DNA from: Lineus longissimus
Taxonomy: Eukaryota > Nemertea > Pilidiophora > Heteronemertea > Lineidae
NCBI RefSeq assembly: GCF_910592395.1
Contig: NC_088310.1
Span: 9,183,501-9,247,500 of the forward strand
Reading direction: 5' to 3'
Length of the DNA stretch: 64,000 nucleotides
How positions within the stretch are numbered: the stretch's first letter is position 1; each line of letters begins with the position of its first letter. This document shows positions 45,541 through 57,700 of the stretch, one piece after another. The position numbers and the translations under genes are program-made. Below the pieces are notes generated by a model, which saw only the letters and a program-made list of their open reading frames with translations, was not told where the DNA came from and searched no databases.

Positions 45541-48500
45541 CAAACCAAGACCACACTTGCCTGTCCCATAACTTGGACAATCCCTTCACTAGTGAGGAGA
45601 CTAAAAAGACAAAGGATTGCATGGAAACCAGACCAAGATCACACTTGCCTGTCCCCATAACTTGGTCAATTCCTTCACTGGTCAGTAGGTATGGATGGTA
45701 ACTACCAAGATCACGCTTGCCTGTCCCCATAACTTGGGCAATCCCTTCACTGGTCAGTAGGTATGGATGGTAACTACCAAGATCACACTTGCCTGTCCCC
45801 ATAACTTGGGCAATCCCTTCACTGGTCAGTAGGTATGGATGGTAACTACCAAGATCACACTTGCCTGTCCCCATAACTTGGGCAATCCCTTCACTGGTCA
45901 GTAGGTATGGATGGTAACTACCAAAGTCACGCTTGACTAGCTGTCCCCATAACTTGGGCAATCCCTTCACTGGTCAGTAGGTATGAATGGTAACTACCAA
46001 GATCACGCTTGCCTGTCCCCATAACTTGGGCAATCCCTTCATTGATCAGTAGGTATGGATGGTACCTACCAAGATCACGCTTGCCTGTCCCCATAACTTG
46101 GGCAATCCCTTCACTGGTCAGTAGGTATGGATGGTAACTACCAAGATGACACTTGCCTGTCCCCATAACTTGGGCAATCCCTTCACTGGTCAGTAGGTAT
46201 GGATGGTAACTACCAAGATCACACTTGCCTTTCCCCACAACTTGGGCAATCCCTTCACTGGTCAGTAGGTATGGATGGTAACTACCAAGATCACGCTTGC
46301 CTGTCCTCACAACTTGGGCAATCCCTTCACTGGTCAGTAGGTATGGATGGTAACTACCAAGATCACACTTGCCTGTCCCAATAACTTGGGCAATCCCTTC
46401 ACTGGTCAGTAGGTATGGATGGTAACTACCAAGATCACGCTTGCCTGTCCCCACAACTTGGGCAATCCCTTCACTGGTCATTAGGTATGGATGGTAACTA
46501 CCAAGACCACACTTGCCTGTCCCCATAACTTGGGCAATCCCTTCACTGGTCAGTAGGTATGGATGGTAACTACCAAGATCACACTTGCCTGTCCCCATAA
46601 CTTGGGCAATCCCTTCACTGGTCAGTAGGTATGGATGGTAACTACCAAGATCACGCTTGCCTGTCCCCACAACTTGGGCAATCCCTTCACTGGTCATTAG
46701 GTATGGATGGTAACTACCAAGATCACACTTGCCTGTCCCCATAACTTGGGCAATCCCTTCACTGGTCATTAGGTATGGATGGTAACTACCAAGATCACGC
46801 TTGCCTGTCCCCACAACTTGGCCAATCCCTTCACTGGTCATTAGGTATGGATGGTAACTACCAAGACCACACTTGCCTGTCCCCATAACTTGGGCAATCC
46901 CTTCATTGGTCAGTAGGTATGGATGGTACCTACCAAGATCACACTTGCCTGTCCCCATAACTTGGGCAATCCCTTCACTGGTCATTAGGTATGGATGGTA
47001 ACTACCAAGATCACGCTTGCCTGTCCCCACAACTTGGGCAATCCCTTCACTGGTCATTAGGTATGGATGGTAACTACCAAGATCACACTTGCCTGTCCCC
47101 ATAACTTGGGCAATCCCTTCACTGGTCAGTAGGTATGGATGGTAACTACCAAGATCACGCTTGCAATTGCCTGTCCCCATAACTTGGGTAATCCCTTCAC
47201 TGGTCAGTAGGTATGGATGGTAACTACCAAAGTCACGCTTGACTAGCTGTCCCCATAACTTGGGCAATCCCTTCACTGGTCAGTAGGTATGAATGGTAAC
47301 TACCAAGATCACGCTTGCCTGTCCCCATAACTTGGGCAATCCCTTCATTGATCAGTAGGTATGGATGGTACCTACCAAGATCACGCTTGCCTGTCCCCAT
47401 AACTTGGCCAATCCCTTCACTGGTCAGTAGGTATGGATGGTAACTACCAAGATCACACTTGCCTTTCCCCACAACTTGGGCAATCCCTTCACTGGTCAGT
47501 AGGTATGGATGGTAACTACCAAGATCACGCTTGCCTGTCCTCACAACTTGGGCAATCCCTTCACTGGTTAGTAGGTATGGATGGTAACTACCAAGATCAC
47601 ACTTGCCTGTCCAAATAACTTGGGCAATCCCTTCACTGGTCAGTAGGTATGGATGGTAACTACCAAGATCACGCTTGCCTGTCCCCGCAACTTGGGCAAT
47701 CCCTTCACTGGTCATTAGGTATGGATGGTAACTACCAAGATCACGCTTGCCCTGTCCCCACAACTTGGGCAATCCCTTCACTGGTCATTAGGTATGGATG
47801 GTAACTACCAAGACCACACTTGCCTGTCCCCATAACTTGGGCAATCCCTTCACTGGTCAGTAGGTATGGATGGTAACTACCAAGATCACACTTGCCTGTC
47901 CCAATAACTTGGGCAATCCCTTCACTGGTCAGTAGGTATGGATGGTAACTACCAAGATCACGCTTGCCTGTCCTCACAACTTGGGCAATCCCTTCACTGG
48001 TTAGTAGGTATGGATGGTAACTACCAAGATCACACTTGCCTGTCCAAATAACTTGGGCAATCCCTTCACTGGTCAGTAGGTATGGATGGTAACTACCAAG
48101 ATCACACTTGCCTGTCCCCATAACTTGGGCAATCCCTTCACTGGTCAGATGGATGGTAACTACCAAGATCACGCTTGCCTGTCCCCACAACTTGGGCAAT
48201 CCCTTCACTGGTCATTAGGTATGGATGGTAACTACCAAGATCACACTTGCCTGTCCCCATAACTTGGGCAATCCCTTCACTGGTCAGATGGATGGTAACT
48301 ACCAAGATCACGCTTGCCTGTCCCCACAACTTGGGCAATCCCTTCACTGGTCATTAGGTATGGATGGTAACTACCAAGATCACACTTGCCTGTCCCCATA
48401 ACTTGGGCAATCCCTTCACTGGTCATTAGGTATGGATGGTAACTACCAAGATCACGCTTGCCCTGTCCCCACAACTTGGCCAATCCCTTCACTGGTCATT

Positions 48501-48930
48501 AGGTATGGATGGTAACTACCAAGACCACACTTGCCTGTCCCCATAACTTGGGCAATCCCTTCACTGGTCAGTAGGTATGGATGGTAACTACCAAGACCAC
48601 ACTTGCCTGTCCCCATAACTTGGGCAATCCCTTCACTGGTCATTAGGTATGGATGGTAACTACCAAGAACACACTTGCCTGTCCCCATAACTTGGGCAAT
48701 CCCTTCACTGGTCAGTAGGTATGGATGGTAACTACCAAGATCACGCTTGCCTGTCCCCACAACTTGGGCAATCCCTTCACTGGTCATTAGGTATGGATGG
48801 TAACTACCAAGATCACACTTGCCTGTCCCCATAACTTGGGCAATCTCTTCACTGTTCAGTAGGTATGGATGGTAACTACCAAGATCACGCTTGCCTGTCC
48901 CAAAAACTCGAAAAATCCCTTCATCAATTT
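45541..48930. repeat. Satellite array, 72-bp unit, about 46 copies
   Basis: The block AACTTGGGCAATCCCTTCAC recurs every 72 bases (45731, 45803, 45875 and on). Because 72 is a multiple of three and the unit lacks stops on -, long - frames appear (the longest 449 codons) with a 24-residue period around GSYHPYLLTSEGIAQVMGTG. Common variants change the residue (C/R, M/V, L/M, D/G), and small indels shift the frame in several units. A rare variant unit holding GACTAGCTGTCC occurs at 45935 and again at 47241 with the same neighbours, so a block of about 1.3 kb (18 units) was itself duplicated. I therefore annotate it as satellite DNA, not as a gene. Confidence 0.92.
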
Positions 48931-49690
48931 CAAGGTGTCTTGTCCTGACATTATGGTTGTGACTTTGTCCTTTTAAGCCCTGGGATAAGGGAATCCAACA
49001 ACCATGGAATCGCTCCACCCAACCCAGCAATGTTAGACACAATACCAGTCAAAGGTGGGTATATAGAGCCAAAACAATGATGGTTGTGACATTGTCCTCA
49101 TGAGCCCTGGGATAAAGGGAATCCAACAACCATGGAATCTCTCCACCCAACCCAGCAATGTTAGACATAATACCAGTCGGAAGTGGGTATATAGAGCCAA
49201 AAGAATGGTTGTGACATTGTCCTCATGAGCCCTGGGATAAAGGGAATCCAACAACCATGGAATCTCTCCACCCAACCCAGCAATGTTAGCCATAATAACA
49301 GGCGGAAGTGGATATGTTGTGACATTGTCCTCATGGAGCCTGGGATAAAGGGAATCCAACAACCATGGAATCTCTCCACCCAACCCAGCAATGTTATAAT
49401 ACCAGTCGGAGGTGGGTATATAGAGCCAAAAGAATGATGGTTGTGACATTGTCCTCATGGAGCCTGGGATAAAGAGAATCCAACAACCATGGAATCTCTC
49501 CACCCAACCCAGCAATGATGAATATAATAACAGTCGGAAGTGGGTATATAGAGCCAAAACAATGATGGTTGTGACATTGTCCTCATGAGGCCTGGGATAA
49601 AGAGAATTAAACAACCCTGGAATCTCTCCATGTTAGACATTTTACCAGTCTGAGATGGGTATATAGAGCCAAAACAATAACTACATAGAA
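48931..49690. repeat. Tandem array, about 125-bp unit, 6 copies
   Basis: The motif TGGGATAAAGGGAATCCAAC recurs near 48981, 49108, 49233, 49341, 49465 and 49593 (spacing 108-128). Each unit has TGGTTGTGACATTGTCCTCA, CAACCATGGAATC, CCCAACCCAGCAATG and GGGTATATAGAGCC. It abuts the 72-bp satellite directly and shares no sequence with it. Open frames on - through it shift between copies and are not credible genes. Confidence 0.88.
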
Positions 49691-49859
49691 ATGTCAAGTT
49701 GCAGGAGTGAGTGAGCGAGTCCATGCCTGTATCCTGGACACCAGGTCATCCCAAAAGATGACATATTCTTCTCCTACTTAGCATTCGATTTTCTATTTAT
49801 GGCTATACTACACAACCAGGCCTATGTCTCTTATATAAACCTGGCTGTGGTCTCAATCT

Positions 49860-49948
49860 GCGGATCTGGGGCAGCGGTAGCTCAGTGGAAGAGAGTCGGC
49901 CTCATGATCAGGAGGTCGTGAGTTCGACTCTCGGCCAAGTGTGTGTGT
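49860..49948 (+). mobile_element. Very short tRNA-derived SINE with target-site duplication
   Basis: An 89-base insertion contains an A box (TAGCTCAGTGG) and a B box (AGTTCGACTCT) spaced as in a tRNA gene, then a short (GT)n tail. It is flanked by a perfect 10-base duplication, GTCTCAATCT, at 49850-49859 and 49949-49958. The acceptor-stem halves do not pair and the anticodon stem is poor, so it is not a functional tRNA. The clean duplication shows insertion by retrotransposition and suggests it is young. Confidence 0.75.
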
Positions 49949-50333
49949 GTCTCAATCTTTGTACTCACGGTTCTTGGTCACATAAGGACAACAACAAACA
50001 ATAGAATAACTGTATTGAGACTTTATTTACATTTACATAAATACATATAATAGTTTTGTTTCCTTACATTCCAAATGGTAAAGAATAACCATCAACATAA
50101 TATTAGGTACACGTTTTCACACACAATGTACTGACCACAGGATTTTTCTCCTAAAAGTCACATGGCCAATTCCCGAGCACCTCAATACATGCAATCCCAA
50201 AGTAAATGTACATGTATAGGATACCTTTCATTTGGATAAAAGCAAATTTCTAAAGCAAGATCAATGAACATCTGAAGGCTCTCCAAAATAGAGGATTCGG
50301 CATGTACATTGTGTTTGTGATGAAACTCTTCGT

Positions 50334-50382
50334 CTACAGTGGAACCTCCCTTAGCGGACACCTCTCTATAAAGGACACTGCC
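50334..50382. mobile_element. MITE fragment (copy 3), 'CTCTATTAAGGACA' family
   Basis: One end only: CTACAGTGGAACCTCCCTTA then GCGGACACCTCTCTA. It matches the left ends of the copies at 38190 and 58304; the rest of the element is missing or was never present. Flanking 49960-50333 shows nothing else I can support. Confidence 0.7.
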
Positions 50383-50525
50383 TGACATGTCTCCCCAAAA
50401 GGCATCACTTACCTCTTGTACGTTTATTGCAGGCACCCAAAACACCATAATCCAACTCGATTTATGCTGCTCATGAAAGTCGGAACAAATCACATCAATG
50501 TGTGATATGAAACAAGGACTACAGG

Positions 50526-50907
50526 CTTCCTGTACATTTAAACCTGGTCTTCCTGTACATTTACACTTGGTCTTCCTGTACATTTACACCTGGTCTTCCC
50601 TGTACATTTACACCTGGTCTTCCTGTACATTTACACCTGGTCTTTCCTGTACATTTACACCTGGTCTTTTCTGTACATTTACACCTGGTCTTTTCTGTAC
50701 ATTTACACCTGGGCTTCCTGTACATTTAAACATGGTCTTCCTGTACATTTACACCTGGTCTTCCTGTACATTTACACCTGGTCTTCCTGTACATTTACAC
50801 CTGGTCTTCCTGTACATTTACACCTGGTCTTCCTGTACATTTACCCTTGGTCTTTCTGTACATTTACACCTGGTCTTCCTGTACATTTACACCTGGTCTT
50901 CCTGTAC
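50526..50907. repeat. Minisatellite, 23-bp unit, about 16.5 copies
   Basis: The unit CCTGTACATTTACACCTGGT plus CTT repeats with few changes; some units have one extra base. Each holds the palindrome TGTACA. It lies in the 3' flank of SCFD1. The open frame across it on + is a product of a stop-free unit. Confidence 0.95.
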
Positions 50908-51743
50908 AAAATTTCAGTAAAAACATTTATTGGTCTTTATTCATATCACGCAATGCCTGAAACACCATCCAAAGTTGTTTTGCATCCATTGCTTATGGAT
51001 GAAATATAGGCATGAGAGTTTACATTGTTTCGTTTGAAAACAACTTCCCCCATCTGTCACTGAAAAACCGAGGTACCCAGTACACCTTTGTGGACTGTGA
51101 ATCAGTACCACGAATGGCAGAAGTTTTCATAAAATTTCCAGATTTTTGTTCTTGTTAAACGTCGTTCATGAATATAAAGTATGTTGGAGTTTATTCTTCT
51201 TCCTGTGCATGTATAACTGGATACAAAATTTCGAAGATTTTCTTCCAACTTCTGCCGATCCTGGCACTGATCCAAAGGCTTCAAAGGGTTATTGAAGTTA
51301 CACTGTTTTGTAACCTTTGCTGAAGGAGAGATGTTACCTCAAACAAGAGAGCATACATAATTGGAAGCACATATAAATATCTGAACTGACAACCTATTCT
51401 CCAGTTCACGAAAAAAATGGCACAGCACGCAAATACAGCCTAAAATAGCAGGGAAAATTATCCAGTACTTCCTTTGAAATTGCTGGTTCTTTGTTCAATT
51501 CTGGGAATGTAAGTATTTTCAGATACTTCAGACTTTGAAGTTTAAGACGACATATAAAATTTAGTTCAAATATTTCATTTTCTGTGCGAAATCGCCAAAA
51601 AATCAAAGGGCCATTTTTCGTGATATGGAGTATAGAATATTTCCTGCTTTACATTACTACAGAATGCAAGGCACCCTCGTTTCAGGTAGCATCTCACATT
51701 CTGCAAGGTACCCTTGACGAGTAACCAAACATTGTAATCATCT
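50908..51743. other. 3' flank, probably 3' UTR of SCFD1
   Basis: TTTATT at 51190 (AATAAA on -) lies about 550 bases beyond the SCFD1 stop codon and is a candidate polyadenylation signal. No other gene or RNA is supported. Confidence 0.4.
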
Positions 51744-54700
51744 TTAAGAGTTCATCTCTTCTCCGAGTTGATTTAATTGTCTCAAGAATTGATTTGCAGT
51801 GAGAAGCTCCGTTGCACCGAATGTGATCTTCTTGGCCGAAACTCCAGACTTGTACTGAAAGAGAGGAGAGGTGGATATAATAGTTTTGACCGCTTGTAAT
51901 GATACAACATAACTAGAAATTTGAAATTTGCTTGTCAGCAAATTCGATAGCCCCCACGGGCCCACACAGTACACGTTTGGAGGAGTGAAGTCTATTCTGT
52001 TTCGCGGATGATCTATTTCCGGACAAACACGCTCGCGCTTTCTCAAAATCCCATGCTCAATAACATTTAAACAGCACCCTAACCTTTTCAGATGGGCAGG
52101 ATGGATCATCGATAAGCATTTAAGGCTATTCCTTTATTTTATTCCTACATTCAACCGTTGTTCTTTGCTAAAAATACTCGACAGCTCGCCACTTCGGCAG
52201 AGAGATACAGCTGCTATGATGCATGAGGATATGACGTCACCATTACGGGGCGGAGCTTATGCTAATGTACGTGTGATTGACAGAATCGCCTTGGAGATTT
52301 GAAAGCAAATCAGAAAATCGGCGCATAAAAACACTTCAAAGTCATCAAAATTATCCGAATTTCGAAACAATCTTTGCCAGGTGCACTAGATCGAGTTTAG
52401 TTTGATGGGACAGGGGTGACAGTTTTTCAGTTGAAATAGCAGTTTTGCTGGACTACCTCCATAACTAAACCTGGGAAGAATGCAGAAGCCTAGTACCTTC
52501 TCCTAGTAATCTCAATATAGACCCCACATTTGTTGTATGTGGGGTCTATAATTATACAGTCGACATTACTAAACTCGAAAACTTCACAATGTCGACGGTT
52601 ACAGAAAGTCCCGATTTGATAGCTCACTGTGCCAAGTGGACGCATTGTTGAACTATGGTATAAACTACATATATATTCAACTACAGGGCATGAATCGGAT
52701 ACTGCAGATACATGTACACTCATTTTACTAGTCATGCCTCGACCAAAGAAAAAATCACAAGATTATTCAGTTCCCAGATTGGTGACCCACCTTGACATAA
52801 TCCACTAGATTCTGGTACTCAATGTAATTACTTCCACCCACTACAAACACCATAGCCTCTTGAAATGGTGACCGATTCCTTGGTATCGATGCACTATAAA
52901 ATAAAAGAACGATGTGATAATCGATCCGCAATGAAAGTACATGTAAACACGCCTCAAGTCGTTCACTCTGAAATGACACTCATTCTAAAAATGAAATTGT
53001 TGTTCATCATGTTACTGTTTCAAACAGTATGGAACATCACCAGAAATTCATTAGGTTGTTCGACTCCGGGGAAGTTCTGGCACTGGTAGATGCTTTGGGC
53101 TGCACTCCCGTGTTCTGCTGGACAAGTTGTGATGTTGGCCAACATGGCCAAGGCAAGATTTGAGATAGAAGATTTTGCAGATTTCCCTACTCTTTTCAAA
53201 TGGTCCCAAGGGTTCTTTTCAGACTGGATGTGAATTGGCAAACAAGTGCATACACGCTCAACCACACGGGCATTTAAATGAAGATCGGCCAAATAAACCT
53301 TTTTTTGGTAAGGGTATGAGTCGTCCGTGTTTTCAAGCCGCTATCAACTTACAGGACCCCACCAAATCTTGGCTGGTTAGTCTTCTCTCGATGATGAAGC
53401 TTTGTCTGTGCAAGCGCATAACGGTGGATTTTCACATTGCACAGGTACTTGGTAGTGCATTTTGGCCTCTTCAACTCTTCAACAACCATGACCGACTACC
53501 CTTTCCCCTGTGGTGATGTATGAGGCACTACGGGGACACGGCATTCCAGGTCACTGATATCGACAACTCACCTGTCTGTGACCCTGAGGAGCTTTGGATC
53601 AAAGTATCGAAAATCATCTGTATCTTGATAAGACTTCATCTCCATGAGAGCATCAACGACTCTCGTAATGGGAAGGTTGTGCTTCTTCACCACTAGGTTC
53701 TTCACACCTTCCATAACAAACTGGGAACCCTGAGACATCAGTTTAGAAAACATCCTAGACGAATGAACGAAAAGATTTTCATTGTTATTGAAAAACAAAT
53801 GGTTTAAAGCGCCCCGCAAATGAGTGATATTAAATTGCTACTGCCTGCGATTTAAATTGCATGAAACAAAAATCACTCATTCGCGGTGGTCATCCCAGGT
53901 CCCGGCGACAAGAATTGGTGATCGCAGTGATCACCGGTTTTACCTGCAGACAATTTATTAAACGATTTAAATTGCTCATTAGTGCAGAGCTTTACAACAG
54001 GTATGAATTAATAATCCGCCTCCCCTCAGATGCAAACATTTTACTCAAATTATGACCTCTTTACTGGGAGTAAGGGGCCTTATCTTATCTATCTATGAAC
54101 AAGAGTACCTGGTCTCAAACTTACCCCACTGTTTTCGTACCACCTCCACCATAGGCACTCGGTGCCGCCTGCACTTTGGAATAGGCTCTGAAATATGGAT
54201 GATACATTTGAAATAGTATCACTAAATTATTGCTTAAAGGGCCCTGCTATTTACAGTAGAACCTCTCCATTAAGGACACCCTCGGGACTGACCAGTGCTG
54301 TCCTTAATAGAGAGGTGTCCTGATTAGAGTGGTCAAATTGAATGGAAACAACCAGTCACCTGACAATGGTAACCTCTAGACCTTCATTTTTCTTCACTGC
54401 TGAACCAAAGTGCAATTCCACATTGGCTTGCAAGTTGTTGCTCAAAGTGACAACTAAACTAGATAGTTTTTGCGGTAAGAATATTGGGGAATTCTTCTCT
54501 AGACTTTCCATCAAGAAACACATCTGATAGCCATACACACATCCGATAGCCACACTTACTTCCACCTCTTGACATACTGCATGGCTGATATATCACAACC
54601 AGCAGCCTGCAGGGCAGCACCATATTGGTCGATCTCAGCCTGTAACCAGAGGACACACATCTTAATTTCAGATGAGACAAAACAGGAGAACTACTAGTGA

Positions 54701-57700
54701 CTATGATTAAGGTTGTTTTTATGTCTCATGTGAAGGATGAAGCAATTTATGGTGAAGTGTCTTGCTCAAGAACACAAAGACGAAACTAGATTGAGAAATC
54801 TGCTTAACAGCAAATTAAATGGGCCCCCGAGTATTGGATGGAGGGAGCATTGGGTTATCCTAGCGATAGTAAACTGTTGTATGGATTACATTATCCTAGC
54901 CAGAGAATGAGGGTGGAGACAGTTCTTGGTAAGTATAGTTCAGAGTGCATCACTCACTGGGTGAGGTAAAGTCTTGGGTTTGAAAGTGTTGGGGAAAGTG
55001 TTTGAGGCTTGTTTCTGTTAAAAACATTGTTGACACCATTCTCAGTTGCTGCTTTGCTGATCTTGGACAGTGTTTTATCAGTTCAGCTACTGAGGTAGGC
55101 CTAAAACACTTTCTCCAACACTTTGAAAACAGAAGACTTGATGTTACCCATTGTCTGTGTAAGGGGTGGGTCTGTAAAAAGACATGTTTGAGATGAAATT
55201 GAAATAGCATTGAGAATTAAAGATGCTTTCCCAATGCTTGACTGGTCCGGCAAGAGGCATTGCCAGGAAAACGTGACGTCATTTTGGCCATTCTTCTTAC
55301 CGCACGCCCTCCCTCTCCGTAAAACTTGCAGACATGGTGTGAAGTGGGAGGGCGCACAATGGGAACCACACTGCCGCGATGTTAATAGTTTCTATTTATA
55401 GAATTCAGCGGCAGAGATTTTAATCACGGAAAAAGTAGATTAACTCGGCTAATCTCAATGGATTTTACCCAGGAATGTTTTCAAGGCGAGAGAAACATCT
55501 GATTTAAGTACTGCGCTTATTAGATTTCATGTTCATGCCGAAGATTGGCCTAAAACGTGGACGAAAAGAGTGCATTATCGAGTGTTGGAGAGGTCACGTG
55601 ATTGGACGAGAAACCTGAGCGAAAACAATACTAACTCCAGCTCCCAGAGAGGGAGGAGCTGGAGTCATAAAAACGCATCTAAAGCATCGAAATATTCTGA
55701 GTTTTGAAAAATCGTTTTGCGATAGTCCATGAATCGAATTGGGTTTCTTTATAATACCTCCATCGTCCCATCGCTCGACCAACTCCTGAGAATAATGACG
55801 TCATTATGACGGGGCGGAGCTTATGCTAATGTATCAGCGTCTCGCCTCTGCGCATGTCACAGCACATGTCAGATTGAATCGCGACTTCGGCATGTTGGGA
55901 GAAGACGATCAGACGAATCTCAGCATAAAAGCGTCAATAACATCAAAATGAGCCGAAATTTTGAAAAGTCTTTAGTGACGTCCCTTGGATGGGGGTATGC
56001 TTGGTGGGTTTGGGGTGAAAGATTTTTGGTTTGTTCAGCTGTTTCAGAGAACACTCACACTAAAGTTTGGTAACAGATAGAATGCAGAATTCCAGCAATA
56101 TCAATATGGTCCCCAGACTGTGTGGTCTGGGGCCCATAAAAATAGTGAACCACCCGGGAGTCAAACTTAAAGCTCCTGATTATTAGCCCCAAGGTCTGTC
56201 TACTATGCCACTGATTTCCCATTGGGTATGTCGAGTTACGAGTTCTGTAAATACTCACGTCAGTCATCGGTGGTCCGCAGATTAGAGCAATGATAAATAG
56301 CCGAACCTTGTCTTCTGGTTTGCCGGCTGCAAAGAAAGGAAAAATATAGTTTAGAAATATCTAGGGAAGATCACATCTAAACCCACGGTTCACGGAATGA
56401 GACTTGACCCTCAAGTTGAAATCATGAATTAATGTTCAATCAGCAATATTGAGAAACTTTTCATAGCGCTCTAACTTTTCGTTTTTTCCTATGCTTAGGA
56501 TGCCAATTTATAGTCTGCTTACCTTCTGGGTCTGATATTATGTCCATTAAAGATTTATCCTGAAAAATACAGCAATCTTTCAACAAATAGCACAGTCAGT
56601 AGCAGCAAGGATATATTCTCTTATCTTGCTTCGATAGCAAAGTGTACACACAAGATGAAACGTGGCAATTAGTTAATTGGCGCCAAATGAAAATTAGCAA
56701 ACTCAAGAATTTTAGGCTTCGCAAACATTTCCTGGTATGTATTTGTCAAGCCACAGAAAGATGATCAACACACGATGAGAGTTGACAAGTGAGGTATCTT
56801 CTATCTATCATTTGATATTTATTAACGAGTAGACTTACCAGCAATGATTTACTCATCATCTTCTCTTCAGTTTCAAAATAAATATCTAATTTCCTAGCCT
56901 GAAAGTTAAGAAATGTAAATATAAGGATAGTTCTTAAAATCAAATCAGGCTTTTATAATACTTGTACAACATTTCCGAAGCGCTTTACATTCATTCCCCA
57001 GTTTAACTGTTTAAGCTAAAACCCCTTAATCAGCGCTACAGCTAAAACCTGAGCATTTGCGACTGATACCCATTGATAGACCTGGGTGGAGTCGATAGGC
57101 CTGTAAGGGACCTGTCCAGAGTCGCACGCCGACAGTGGGGATCGAACCAAGGACCTCATTACAGCTAGTCAGAGACCCCAGCCACTCCACCTCCGTGGTT
57201 CCTCGACAAGTTTGCACAAAATACAAAATGAGCAGATCACCTTAACAAACGCAAGTTGGTTAACTCACCGTCTGCCAACACTCATTTCAAGTCAGAAATG
57301 TAAATTCATCGACATGAATAAATTTCTTATAATACTAATGATAAAAAGAATCAAGGAATTTTAAATGCTCAACACACCTTTATATGTTCTAAAAGTGCTG
57401 TTGCAATATTCGTGTGCATGTCTATTAGTCTTTTTTTCTCGAGTAACTCCGGTAACGAGCTGACTGCCGACGTTAACTTGGCTGTGTTGTCTGAAAGCAT
57501 GCTGATGGCAGAGTCATCTTCTCCTTCCAAACCCTGAAATGAATAAGATCTACACTGTTACAAAAATAAATTTTTAATGGCGACCTGGCACAGCAAAACC
57601 AGACGCATGTCGCACAGACAATGAGCCTAAATGACACCAAGAAATAATAATGGAACCGACCATTATTCCAAACTCGAGGGACAAAATACTTTCTATCTCC

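Noticed and set aside
45927-47276. 449-codon minus-strand frame with 24-residue repeats as a protein gene
   Set aside because: The frame is a by-product of a stop-free 72-bp satellite unit. Unit-to-unit differences mostly change the residue, indels break the frame in neighbouring units, and no start context or non-repeat domain exists.
49860-49948. Functional tRNA gene
   Set aside because: A and B boxes are present, but acceptor and anticodon stems do not pair and a target-site duplication flanks it, so it is a SINE or retrotransposed pseudogene.
50498-50920. 140-codon frame across the 23-bp minisatellite
   Set aside because: It is a translation of a stop-free tandem unit with frame changes at units of 24 bases.
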